Shown here piece by piece: positions 35,711 to 43,998 of a stretch of DNA of 64,000 nt. The stretch covers positions 62,001-126,000 of the forward strand of contig JAFWNM010000014.1 in the NCBI GenBank assembly GCA_017510335.1, given 5' to 3'. The position numbers were made by a program, and so were the translations under genes. The first letter of the stretch is position 1. The number at the start of each line of letters is the position of its first letter. Origin of the DNA: Paracoccaceae bacterium. GTDB lineage: Bacteria > Pseudomonadota > Alphaproteobacteria > Rhodobacterales > Rhodobacteraceae. The notes under the pieces are model-generated. The model had not been told where the DNA came from. It worked only from the letters and a program-made list of their open reading frames with translations, and did no database searches.

Positions 35711-36019
35711 TCAGACCTCGATCAGGACGCGCCCGCCTTCGGTTTTTACGCGATAGATGTTCAGGTTCACGCAAGCCGGTGCGCGCCTGGCTTCGCCAGT
35801 GCGATAGTCGAAAGTTGCATTATGCTTCGGGCATTCAATTTCATATTCCATCACCAGCCCGTCAGCCAGATGCACCTGTTCATGCGTGCAAAGCCCGTCT
35901 GTGCAGTAGAATTCATCATCCGGGCTGCGATAAATCGCAAAGGTGCGTCCGTCATGGTCAAACCGGATCAGGTCTTCGCTGTCGATATCGTCAGTTGCGC
36001 AGGCGTCAATCCAAGGCAT
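35711..36019 (-). CDS. Rieske-type [2Fe-2S] ferredoxin (MocE-like)
   Basis: Small electron carrier of 102 residues. The Rieske ligands are clear: Cys44-Thr-His46 and Cys63-Pro-Lys-His66 (CTHEQVHL and ECPKHNATFDY). It resembles the soluble Rieske ferredoxins of oxygenase systems and MocE of rhizopine catabolism. It sits between the desaturase-type oxygenase and the reductase, spaced 24 and 3 bases. Confidence 0.9.
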   Translation of the reverse strand: MPWIDACATDDIDSEDLIRFDHDGRTFAIYRSPDDEFYCTDGLCTHEQVHLADGLVMEYEIECPKHNATFDYRTGEARRAPACVNLNIYRVKTEGGRVLIEV

Positions 36020-36043
36020 TGCTCTCTCCTTCGGGAACAGGTG

Positions 36044-37123
36044 TCATTCTGCCGCCGTGCCAAGCGCGGCATGGTGCAAATCCTCGCGATAGGGTTTTGC
36101 CGTCACAGGCAGATCGCGCTTCAGAAAGAAATCTTCGTTCTTCAACTGTCTGCGCAAGGCAGGCCACATTTCTGCAAATGCCTGCGCGATAGAACGGTTG
36201 GGTGCAGGCAGGTCATGCTTGATGGCCTGATGCAGTTCCGGCAGGCGGTGATACGGCACCATCGGGAACATGTGGTGTTCGACATGATAATTCATGTTCC
36301 AATAGATGAAGCGGCTGACGGGGTTCATATAGACGGTGCGCGAATTCAGCCGATGGTCAATCACGTTGTCGGCCAGCCCGCCATGCTGCAACAGGCCCGT
36401 CATGACGTGATGCCATGCGCCATACAGACGCGGCAGACCGATGACCATCAACGGCAGGATGGACCCCGCCACCACGGCCAGCGCTATAACGCCACCGTAG
36501 ATCAACACCCAGATACGCGCCACGCGAATGACCTTGTGCTGTTCAGCTTCGGGAATGTAGCTGGCTTCTTCAGGGTGAAGCTTGCCCGTGGCGTTATACA
36601 ACATCCGCACCCAACCATTCCATGCATCGACCACCCCGAAGAAATTGGCGATCAGGCGCGCAAATTCGGGCGGGCGCATGATGGCAATTTCAGGGTCGCG
36701 CCCGACGATAATGGTGTCGGTATGGTGGCGCGCGTGGCTCCAGCGCCAGGTGTGCGGATTGCGCACCATGCAAAAGCTTGCGATCTGGTAGATTACGTCA
36801 TTCATCCAGCGCGTCTTGAACGCTGTGCCGTGGCTGCATTCATGCCAGCGGGAGTCCATGGCCGACCCATACAGCACGCCATAGGCCAGCCAGACCGGAA
36901 GCGACCACAGCGACGGCCAAAGCGCAACGCCTGTGCCCGCAAGCGCCACCATCGCCCCGAACAGGATGATCGTATCACGAATTGCTGGCCCGTCGTCGCG
37001 CCGCATCAGGTCTTTCATCTGATTGCGGGGTATGTCGGTATGATACCACTGCGCCGCCAAAAGCCCCGTTTCAATCGCGCGCGTCGCATCTGGCCCCAAC
37101 ATGGAATAATCTCTGCGTGGCAT
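36044..37123 (-). CDS. Membrane di-iron oxygenase of the fatty acid desaturase superfamily (MocD-like)
   Basis: Protein of 359 residues with hydrophobic helices around 50-90 and 205-232. The three histidine boxes are HECSH (94-98), HARHH (130-134) and HVEHH (280-284), with an additional WHH at 237-239, the set that binds the di-iron centre. Start MPRRDYS follows GGAGGGGCCT. Together with the Rieske ferredoxin and reductase it matches the MocD-E-F set, which O-demethylates 3-O-methyl-scyllo-inosamine. The inositol genes next door support a demethylase role over lipid desaturation, which remains the alternative. Confidence 0.85.
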   Translation of the reverse strand: MPRRDYSMLGPDATRAIETGLLAAQWYHTDIPRNQMKDLMRRDDGPAIRDTIILFGAMVALAGTGVALWPSLWSLPVWLAYGVLYGSAMDSRWHECSHGTAFKTRWMNDVIYQIASFCMVRNPHTWRWSHARHHTDTIIVGRDPEIAIMRPPEFARLIANFFGVVDAWNGWVRMLYNATGKLHPEEASYIPEAEQHKVIRVARIWVLIYGGVIALAVVAGSILPLMVIGLPRLYGAWHHVMTGLLQHGGLADNVIDHRLNSRTVYMNPVSRFIYWNMNYHVEHHMFPMVPYHRLPELHQAIKHDLPAPNRSIAQAFAEMWPALRRQLKNEDFFLKRDLPVTAKPYREDLHHAALGTAAE

Positions 37124-37143
37124 AGGCCCCTCCAAACCCGAAT

Positions 37144-37196
37144 CTGAAACTCAGGTTATTCAGCCAGTGCCGGCACGCCAGAAAATTGCGTTGCAA
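37144..37196. promoter_or_regulatory. Divergent control region between the MocD-like gene and lacI, with small palindromes
   Basis: The 122-base gap holds TTGCGTTGCAA (37186-37196, arms TTGC/GCAA) and CTGAA-N10-TTCAG (37144-37163). LacI-family operators often have short GC-centred palindromes of this kind. The gap must contain the promoter for the oxygenase operon and for the regulator. Weak evidence. Confidence 0.3.
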
Positions 37197-37245
37197 ACCC
37201 CTCAAAAACCCTCAAGATGACCTGATGGGATGAGGGGTATCCATC

Positions 37246-38271
37246 ATGACACGCAAGCCGACACTGGCAGATCTGGCGCAGGCCGCCGGGGTAAGCCTGG
37301 CAACAATCGACCGCGCCATTCACGCGCGCGGCAAGGTTTCGGCACGCAGCCTTGCGCGTATCCAAGAAGCGGCATCCCGGATCGGTTTTTTTGAACCACA
37401 GTTCCAAACCGCGCCGCCCCCACGCATAGCGCTTCGGCTGGGGTTCGTGCTGCACAAGGGCAGTCAGGAATTTTACCGCAATCTGACCCGCGCGCTGGAA
37501 CGGGCCTGCCATGCGCGCAGCGATTTCGACATTCTTGCGGAATTCCGCTATGCGACATCGCAGGCGCCAGATGATTTCTGTGTGGAATTGGGCGCGGCCA
37601 GTGACACTTGCGCCGCGCTGGCGTCGTCTGCCGTAACGCATGCAAAGGTGGCGCAGGCCAGCGCGCGACTGGTGCACAACGGCCTGCCGGTTTTTGCGGT
37701 GCTCAACGATTTCGGGCGGGATGCACATATGGGGTATTTCGGACTGGACAACCTGCGCGTTGGCCGCATGGCCGGCTGGATGATGGCACAGCGTTTGCAA
37801 CAGGGGGGGCGTGTGGCGGTATTTGTCGGCGGCAACCGCTGGCATGGCCACGCCCTGCGCGAAACCGGGTTTCGCAGCGCGTTGCGGGAATATGCACCAC
37901 ATGTCACTGTGCTGGACACATTGGTAAATCTGGAAACACGGCAAGTCACCTATGAGGCGACACTTAACCTGCTTGATACACATTCCGATCTGCGCGGCAT
38001 TTACGTCGCCGGGGGCGGCATGGAAGGCGCGATTGCCGCACTTCGCGAAATGCGCCCCCCCGACAAGGTCGCATTGATCCTGAACGAACTGACGGTGGAC
38101 AGTCGCGCGGCGCTGACAGACCGGTATGCCATGATGGCCATGGCCACCCCGATAGACGCGCTGGCCGCTTCGCTGGTTGACGCCATGGTGCACGCCACAC
38201 AAAACCCGGCAACAGCACCCCGGCGCGCGGTGGTGTTTGACCCCCAGATATGGCTGCCGGAATCGTTCTGA
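37246..38271 (+). CDS. Second LacI-family regulator, divergent from the MocDEF-like operon
   Basis: Regulator of 341 residues beginning MTRKPTLADLAQAAGVSLATIDRAIHARGKV. Its effector domain shares long near-identical blocks with the LacI protein at 32581, e.g. GSQEFYRNL, FVGGNRWHGHALRETGFRS, TLVNLETRQVTYEATLNL and GIYVAGGGMEGAIAALRE. It is divergently placed 122 bases from the oxygenase gene, so it likely regulates that operon. The pair looks like a duplication with split targets and related inducers. Confidence 0.91.
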   Translation: MTRKPTLADLAQAAGVSLATIDRAIHARGKVSARSLARIQEAASRIGFFEPQFQTAPPPRIALRLGFVLHKGSQEFYRNLTRALERACHARSDFDILAEFRYATSQAPDDFCVELGAASDTCAALASSAVTHAKVAQASARLVHNGLPVFAVLNDFGRDAHMGYFGLDNLRVGRMAGWMMAQRLQQGGRVAVFVGGNRWHGHALRETGFRSALREYAPHVTVLDTLVNLETRQVTYEATLNLLDTHSDLRGIYVAGGGMEGAIAALREMRPPDKVALILNELTVDSRAALTDRYAMMAMATPIDALAASLVDAMVHATQNPATAPRRAVVFDPQIWLPESF

Positions 38272-38495
38272 TTGCGCCACGGCACATGACCGGCACCTAT
38301 TTCGCGCAGGTCAGGCGACTATGGGCACCACACCAGTTCGCAAAAGGAACGCGCGCCACATTTGCCCGGGGCCGCCAATCTGGCTAATGTCGTCTGAAAT
38401 GACGCAACAGGTCTTCCATGCATCAGGCGCGCTTCCGTATTCGTGGCGCGTGCGGGAAATGACCCGTCTGCGTCACCATAAAAGGAGCGTCGCCC

Positions 38496-39437
38496 GTGGC
38501 GAAACAGATTGATACGCGCCAGCTTAGGGTGCTGCAGGCCCTGCTGGAGGAATGCAGCGTCACGCGGGCGGCGAAAATTCTGGACCAGTCGCAGCCCCAT
38601 GTCAGCCTGACACTGCGCAAGCTGCGCGATATTGTCGGCGACCCGATCCTGGTGCGCAGCGGGTCCAAGATGGTGCTGACCGAACGCGGACTGGCGTTGC
38701 GCACCCATGTTCGCGCGGTTCTGGACGGGATCGACAAGATCATCGGCAGTCCCGAAAAATTTGACCCCGCCACATCGACCAAGGCATTCCGCATCGCATC
38801 TGCCGATTGCATGGAGGCGATCTTTCTGCCCCCGCTTATTCAGAAATTACGGCAGGCGGCCCCCGAATCACGCGTGATCATTCGCGGAATTGACGCAGGG
38901 TTCGACTATGCGGAAGCATTGGAGCGCGATGAACTGGACGCAGTGATTTGCAACTGGCCGGGCGCGCCCAGCCATCTGAAGACCGCGCATCTGATGACCG
39001 AAGACATCTTTTGCCTGATGGGACCGCAACATCCGCTGGCCGGTCGTGACAGGCTGACACTGGACGAATATCTTGCCGCAAGCCATATCGCACCCGTCGC
39101 GCGGTCCCGCGCGGACCCCGGCCCCATTGACATGCAACTGGCCGAACACGGATGGCGGCGAACTATTCATACGATGGTTGCTGAATTCAACCTTATTCCG
39201 CACATCCTGATGGGCACAGACCTGATTTTCACGTCCAGTGCCCGTTTTTCAGGCTATTTCAGTTCGCTTATGCCGCTATGCAGCGTTGCCGCCCCGCCAG
39301 AGGTGGGATCGCTGCGCTTCTATCTGCTTTGGCACGAACGCGCGCAAGCAGACGCCCGCAATATATGGCTTCGCAGCCAGATTACCGGCGTTGCGCGGTC
39401 ATTGGTTGCAACCCCAAGCATGAACGCCACAGTATAA
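38496..39437 (+). CDS. LysR-family transcriptional regulator
   Basis: Regulator of 313 residues. The GTG start (MAKQIDTRQLRVLQALLEE) follows AAAGGAGCG. HTH: CSVTRAAKILDQSQPHVSLTLRKLRDIVGDPILVRSG. The substrate domain starts near KAFRIASADCMEAIF. It resembles NodD/NahR-like members in the opening of both domains. It precedes, on the same strand, the cyclo-ligase paralogue and BMP importer and probably controls them. The 224-base gap before it shows no gene. Confidence 0.9.
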   Translation: MAKQIDTRQLRVLQALLEECSVTRAAKILDQSQPHVSLTLRKLRDIVGDPILVRSGSKMVLTERGLALRTHVRAVLDGIDKIIGSPEKFDPATSTKAFRIASADCMEAIFLPPLIQKLRQAAPESRVIIRGIDAGFDYAEALERDELDAVICNWPGAPSHLKTAHLMTEDIFCLMGPQHPLAGRDRLTLDEYLAASHIAPVARSRADPGPIDMQLAEHGWRRTIHTMVAEFNLIPHILMGTDLIFTSSARFSGYFSSLMPLCSVAAPPEVGSLRFYLLWHERAQADARNIWLRSQITGVARSLVATPSMNATV

Positions 39438-39574
39438 CAAACTATATATATACTATGTAACAATCCACCTGCTTGTGGCAGGAAAATGACGTGATAGCGT
39501 TTTGGAACAGGCCCGCTACAGGCCGGCTGTCACTCCATCCCGGGCGACAGTGTTTTTGAAAAACCAGGACGAAC

Positions 39575-40405
39575 ATGTCGCACTCGACTTTGAACTCAAC
39601 GCTTGAATCCACCCAAGCGGAAAGGGCGGGCCGCTGGTCCGGGCGCAACTCTGATAAAGACAGGCTGCGCGCCGAAATCTGGGAGCATCTGGAACGCGCC
39701 GGGCTGAATATCGGCCCGGTCTGGAGTCGCATCCCGAACTGGGTAGGCGCCGAAATGGCCGCGAAACGGCTGTCAGAACTTGACATCTGGAAACGCGCCA
39801 AAGTGGTAAAATGCAATCCCGACCCCCCCCAAATTCCGGTGCGGTTGCGCGCGCTTTATGACGGCAAACTGCTGTATATGCCGGTGCCTGAATTCGGTTC
39901 GGGTGAATTGCCCTGGGTTTTGCTGGACCCCGAACAACTGGCGCGGGACGGTGTCCAGTTCGAACTGGCCGCCACATCGCAAGGGGCCGTCAGCGTTGGT
40001 CAGAAACTGGGCTTCGAGGATATGGAACGCCTGGATCTGGCAATCTGCGGCTGTGTCGCAGTGACCAAGGCAGGCGGGCGCACCGGCAAGGGCGGCGGTT
40101 TCGCTGATCTGGAACTGGGGCTTTTCCGCGACCTGGGCAAAATTACCGCTGACACCCCAATTGCGACCACAGTGCATTCCGACATGGTGGTTGATGACGA
40201 CCGCTTGCCAATACTGGCACATGATTCCCTGCTCAACTGGATTGTGACCGAAAAAGGCGCGATTGAAACCCGCCCGCAAAGCAGCCAGCCCGGCGGCGTC
40301 GTGTGGGATATGGTCCAGCCCGACCAGATGGCAGACATCTGGTTTTTGCAGGCGCTGAAAGACAAGATACTGGCCGCAAAGGCCACATCAGCCCCGGACG
40401 CATAG
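39575..40405 (+). CDS. COG0212/MTHFSD-like 5-formyl-THF cyclo-ligase paralogue (first copy)
   Basis: Protein of 276 residues. It has KDRLRAEIWEHLERAG near the N-terminus, VPEFGSGELPWVLLDPEQL in the middle, and GRTGKGGGFADLELGLFRDLG where true cyclo-ligases have GxGxGYYDR. The GKGxGFADLE form is that of the COG0212/MTHFSD-like paralogues, whose biochemical role is poorly known and has been linked to thiamine or folate metabolism. It lies 161 bases upstream of a BMP-type importer on the same strand. Substrate unknown. Confidence 0.82.
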   Translation: MSHSTLNSTLESTQAERAGRWSGRNSDKDRLRAEIWEHLERAGLNIGPVWSRIPNWVGAEMAAKRLSELDIWKRAKVVKCNPDPPQIPVRLRALYDGKLLYMPVPEFGSGELPWVLLDPEQLARDGVQFELAATSQGAVSVGQKLGFEDMERLDLAICGCVAVTKAGGRTGKGGGFADLELGLFRDLGKITADTPIATTVHSDMVVDDDRLPILAHDSLLNWIVTEKGAIETRPQSSQPGGVVWDMVQPDQMADIWFLQALKDKILAAKATSAPDA

Positions 40406-40524
40406 CGCGCCCTGGTCAGGACCGGCCCGCACTGGTGGGAGGACAAGAAAACGGGTTGCGCGGCCACAGCCGCGCCGCCCAAAACGGCGGATCAGGAGGA
40501 CCGCCGCCAACAATAACCACTCAG

Positions 40525-40543
40525 ACTGTCAGGAAATGACAGT
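40525..40543 (+). repeat. Inverted repeat ACTGTCA-N5-TGACAGT before BMP importer operon
   Basis: A perfect 7-bp inverted repeat with a five-base GGAAA spacer lies 24 bases before the ATG of the binding protein gene. A further hairpin GCGCGGC-CACA-GCCGCGC is at 40458-40475. The short repeat could be an operator or an RNA hairpin covering the 5' leader. The rest of the gap after the cyclo-ligase gene holds no coding frame of note. Confidence 0.45.
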
Positions 40544-40566
40544 ATCCCCCAACAGATGGAGCGAAC

Positions 40567-41673
40567 ATGTCCCCAGATCTTATGTCCCGCCGCGGCATCT
40601 TGCGCACTGGCGCTGCTGCCTTTGCCGCGTCCCTGCTGCCCCTTCGCGGTTTACACGCCCAGACCCCGCTGGTCATCGGGGCAATTTATGTCGGCCCGCG
40701 CGATGATTTCGGCTGGAACCAGTCCCACGCCGCCGCAATGAACATTCTGCGCAATGTGCCGGGTGTTACCGTCGTGGAGGAAGAAAACGTCGCTGAAACC
40801 AATGCCGTTTCGCAGACGATGGAATCCATGATCAATCTGGAAGGGGCGAACCTGATTCTGGCCACCTCTTTCGGGTATTATTCGCCCTTTGTGGTTGATG
40901 TTGCTGCGAAATACCCTGATGTGCAGTTCAGACACTGCGCGCCGCTGTGGAATGCGGACACGGACCCCGCGAACGCAGGCAGCTATTTCAGCTATCTCAA
41001 TCAGGCGCATTATGTGAATGGCGTTGCGGCCGGGTTGTCCAGCCCAAGCGGCCTTTTGGGCTTTGTCGCGGCCAAGCCCGTGCAAACGGTGCTGTCCAAT
41101 GTGAATTCGTTTTTGCTGGGGGCACGGTCGGTCAACCCTGATGCACGGGTGCGCGTCATATTCACCGGCGAATGGTCCATGCCCGTACGCGAGGCCGAGG
41201 CCACCAACGCCCTGATCGACGCGGGCTGCGACGTGATTGGCTGCCATGTGGACGGCCCCAAAGTGGTGGTCGAAACGGCGGAAGCGCGCGGTGTGCGCAC
41301 CTGCGGCCATAATGCAGACCTGTCGCCGCTGGCCCCCAACGGGTTTATCACCGGCGCGGAAAGCAAATGGGAAACTGTCTATACATCTTATGCCGACGCC
41401 CTGGCCGCAGGAAAGGCCCCGCCGAACCTGATCTCGGGCGGGTATCACAACGACATGCTGCGCAACACCGCTTTTGGTGCGGGCGCCACCCCCGAAGCCA
41501 TCCGCGCCGCCGAAGCCGCAATTGCCGCGCTGAAGGACGGAAAACCCGTCTATACAGGCCCGCTGAAGGATAATCGGGGCAATCTGGTGATTGAAGGGAC
41601 GATGGACAATTACGCGCCCGAACTGGAAAGCATGGACTACCTGCTGGAAGGCGTTATAGGCGCAACGACCTGA
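40567..41673 (+). CDS. BMP-family ABC transporter substrate-binding protein (Tat-exported)
   Basis: Binding protein of 368 residues with a twin-arginine leader (MSRRGILRTGAAAFAASLLPLRGLHA). The mature part has the BMP/PnrA-Med pattern: VIGAIYVGPRDDFGWNQSHAAAMN, FGYYSPFVVDVAAKYPDVQFRH, SYFSYLNQAHYVNGVAAGL and GCDVIGCHVDGP. Family members bind purine or pyrimidine nucleosides, and some bind riboflavin-like compounds. It starts a four-gene importer set. Confidence 0.9.
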   Translation: MSPDLMSRRGILRTGAAAFAASLLPLRGLHAQTPLVIGAIYVGPRDDFGWNQSHAAAMNILRNVPGVTVVEEENVAETNAVSQTMESMINLEGANLILATSFGYYSPFVVDVAAKYPDVQFRHCAPLWNADTDPANAGSYFSYLNQAHYVNGVAAGLSSPSGLLGFVAAKPVQTVLSNVNSFLLGARSVNPDARVRVIFTGEWSMPVREAEATNALIDAGCDVIGCHVDGPKVVVETAEARGVRTCGHNADLSPLAPNGFITGAESKWETVYTSYADALAAGKAPPNLISGGYHNDMLRNTAFGAGATPEAIRAAEAAIAALKDGKPVYTGPLKDNRGNLVIEGTMDNYAPELESMDYLLEGVIGATT

Positions 41674-41674
41674 T

Positions 41675-41719
41675 GTATCGCGGGCGGGACGCGCGGTTAT
41701 CGTGTTCCGCCCGCAATAC
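41675..41719 (+). other. Intercistronic stem-loop after the BMP binding-protein gene
   Basis: GTAT-C-GCGGGCGGGA (from 41675) pairs with TTCCGCCCGC-A-ATAC (to 41719), a stem of about 14 pairs with one G-U and one C-A mismatch, starting two bases past the stop codon. No T-run follows. Such structures after binding-protein genes usually slow mRNA decay or partly end transcription so that the binding protein is made in excess. The remaining 270 bases to the permease start show no convincing gene. Confidence 0.6.
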
Positions 41720-41993
41720 ACGCAGATGCGCCACCCCGGCTATGAACCGTGCAAGAATTATGTGCGTTCAAGGACTTGTCCGTTCCTTTGGCTTCTTCTG
41801 ACACCCGCCACACAGTAAGTTGCCGTCAAGGCGCGTGTCTGTCCCATCCGCCCACGGCTGCCCGGCGGCTGTCTGCGGTGGCGTTGGTATGGCCATATTG
41901 CCGTAATATTCCTTCTAACCGCTGGTGCTCTGCGTCCGCGCGCGCACCGGCCTTCTTGCCCCGCCCCCAGAACCTGCCCGCACCGGAAGTCTT

Positions 41994-43055
41994 ATGTTGA
42001 ACACACGCGTGATCGAATCCGTCACCATCCCGCTGGCGGCCTTGCTTGTCTCAGGCCTTGTCTTTTCCGTTTTCCTGCTGATCCTTGGCAAAAGCCCTGC
42101 GACCTTTGCATCACTGGTCTGGACGGGGGGCTTTTCATCTTGGTTTTCTATCCAGAATGCGTTGCAACGCGCTGCACCACTCATCCTGACGGGGCTGGCA
42201 TTCGCGATCCCTGCCCGGATCGGGCTGACCTTGCTGGGTGCGGAAGGGGCTGTTGTCATTGGCGGGTTTTCTGCAGCTGTTGTCGCAATTCCGCTGGTAA
42301 CTGCAGGGATGCCCGCTGCCTTTGTCTGGCTGGTCATGGCCAGTGCCGCAATGGTTGTTGGTGCGGTCTGGGTAGGCTTGGCGGGCTGGCTGAAACATCA
42401 TCGCGGGGTGAATGAAACCATCTCGTCGCTGCTGCTGACCTATATCGCCATTGCGATTGTCAGTTTCCTGATCGAAGGGCCGTTCCGCGACCCCGGATCG
42501 GCCAACAAGCCGTCGACCATGCCCTTGGGCACTGATTACCGTATCGGGGGCATGTTTGACAGTTCCGTGCATTGGGGGCTGGCGGCGGGGCTGGTGTTGG
42601 CCGTCGCGCTATGGGTCTTGATGGCGCGCACCCCCTTCGGGTTTGCCGCGCGCATGACGGGGGGCAACCTGCGCGCCGCCCAGGGGCAGGGGCTGCCAGT
42701 GGGCCGCCTGCTGGTGGCATGTTGCGCCATTGCCGGGGCCTGCGCCGGGATTGTCGGTTTTTTTGAAATCGCTGCAATCCATGGGCAGGCCAATGCATCG
42801 CTGGCCGCCGGATATGGATTTACCGGAATTCTTGTGGCGTTTCTGGCGCGGCACAACCCGCTTGCTGTCGTGCCCGTGGCCATTTTGTTCGGCGCGCTGG
42901 ACGCGGCAGGCGGGCTGATCCAGCGGCGCATGGAAATGCCTGATGCAACCATGCTGGTGTTACAGGGAATAATCTTCGTTGTGCTGTTGATCAGCGACAC
43001 ATTCCACGGGCGATTGCCCTTTGGAACCAGCCAGCGGACCGGAGCGCGCACATGA
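41994..43055 (+). CDS. BMP-type ABC transporter permease 1
   Basis: Inner-membrane permease of 353 residues, starting MLNTRVIESVTIPLAALLVSGLVF after CCGGAAG. It has many hydrophobic helices and the BPD_transp_2 marks ALQRAAPLILTGLAFAIPARIGL, GAEGAVVIGGFSAAVVAI, NETISSLLLTYIAIAIVSFLI and GYGFTGILVAFLARHNPL. It overlaps the second permease by four bases. Confidence 0.91.
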   Translation: MLNTRVIESVTIPLAALLVSGLVFSVFLLILGKSPATFASLVWTGGFSSWFSIQNALQRAAPLILTGLAFAIPARIGLTLLGAEGAVVIGGFSAAVVAIPLVTAGMPAAFVWLVMASAAMVVGAVWVGLAGWLKHHRGVNETISSLLLTYIAIAIVSFLIEGPFRDPGSANKPSTMPLGTDYRIGGMFDSSVHWGLAAGLVLAVALWVLMARTPFGFAARMTGGNLRAAQGQGLPVGRLLVACCAIAGACAGIVGFFEIAAIHGQANASLAAGYGFTGILVAFLARHNPLAVVPVAILFGALDAAGGLIQRRMEMPDATMLVLQGIIFVVLLISDTFHGRLPFGTSQRTGART

Positions 43056-43984
43056 CCCAGGCCGAACCCCTCGCCAGCATGATGATCGTATTCTATGCCA
43101 TGATCGGCGGGGCGATCCGCGTATCGACACCGTTTCTTTTTGTGGCCCTTGGCGAATGCCTGACGGAAAAATCCGGCCGCATCAATCTGGGGCTGGAAGG
43201 CAACCTTATTCTGGGGGCCATGACCGGCTATGCCGTGTCCTACAACACCGGCTCTGCGTGGATGGGGGTTCTGGCCGCAGGCGGTGTGGGGGTGGTGCTG
43301 GGCGTCGCACATGGATGGATCTGCAAATTGCCGAAGGTCAACGACATCGCGGTGGGGCTGGCATTTATGGGGTTGGGCACGGGACTAGCGTTCTTTTTCG
43401 GCAAGCCCTACATCCAACCCTCGGCGCCGCGTCTAGGCTCGGTGCCGTTGGGGGGGTGGTCGAACAACCCGCAGGTCCAGCAAGCCTTGCAGATCAACCC
43501 GCTGTTCTTCATCGGGATCATGCTGGCGGTGTTCCTGTGGTGGATGCTGCGCAACACACGCTGGGGGCTTGTGATCCGCGTCACCGGCGATTCCGCCGCC
43601 TCGGCCAGGGCGATGGGGGTGAATGTCGATATGGTGCGCCTGTTGGCCACAGCGGCGGGCGGGTGCCTGGCGGGCATTGGCGGGGCGTTCCTGTCGCTGT
43701 CCTATCCCGGCAGCTGGAACGAAGGGTTGTCATCGGGCCAAGGGCTGATGGCGGTAGCGCTGGTGATCTTTGCGCGCTGGAACCCGTTGCGCTGCGTGCT
43801 GGCCGCGTTGCTGTTTGGCGCGGCGGGGGCGCTGGGTCCGTCGCTTCAGTCTATCGGGGTCAGTTTCGGCTATCACTTCTTCAATGCCGCCCCCTACATA
43901 CTCACGCTGGTCATCATGATTGCCTCGGCCAGGTCCAGATCAGCCGCGATAGAGGCACCGCGCGAATTGTCGATCATCAAATAG
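43052..43984 (+). CDS. BMP-type ABC transporter permease 2
   Basis: Inner-membrane permease of 310 residues. Family marks: STPFLFVALGECLTEKSGRINLGLEGNLILGAMTGYAVSY, VTGDSAASARAMGVNV, GGCLAGIGGAFLSLSYPGSWNEGLSSGQGLMAVALVIFARWNPLR. This is the second half of the permease heterodimer. Its start overlaps permease 1 (ATGA) and the ATPase follows after 14 bases. Confidence 0.92.
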   Translation: MTQAEPLASMMIVFYAMIGGAIRVSTPFLFVALGECLTEKSGRINLGLEGNLILGAMTGYAVSYNTGSAWMGVLAAGGVGVVLGVAHGWICKLPKVNDIAVGLAFMGLGTGLAFFFGKPYIQPSAPRLGSVPLGGWSNNPQVQQALQINPLFFIGIMLAVFLWWMLRNTRWGLVIRVTGDSAASARAMGVNVDMVRLLATAAGGCLAGIGGAFLSLSYPGSWNEGLSSGQGLMAVALVIFARWNPLRCVLAALLFGAAGALGPSLQSIGVSFGYHFFNAAPYILTLVIMIASARSRSAAIEAPRELSIIK

Positions 43985-43998
43985 AAGGAAGGGACGTG

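Noticed and set aside
36044-37123. Plain membrane lipid desaturase
   Set aside because: Not excluded, but the dedicated Rieske ferredoxin, reductase and the inositol context fit a MocD-like demethylase better.
41749-42000. Possible small gene of about 83 codons in the BMP operon gap
   Set aside because: No ribosome site, no recognisable pattern, and it runs into the permease start; treated as non-coding.
43021-43998. Long open frame running into the BMP ATPase gene from upstream
   Set aside because: It overlaps permease 2 in another frame and has no family similarity before MTPATLSG at 43999, which has its own ribosome site.
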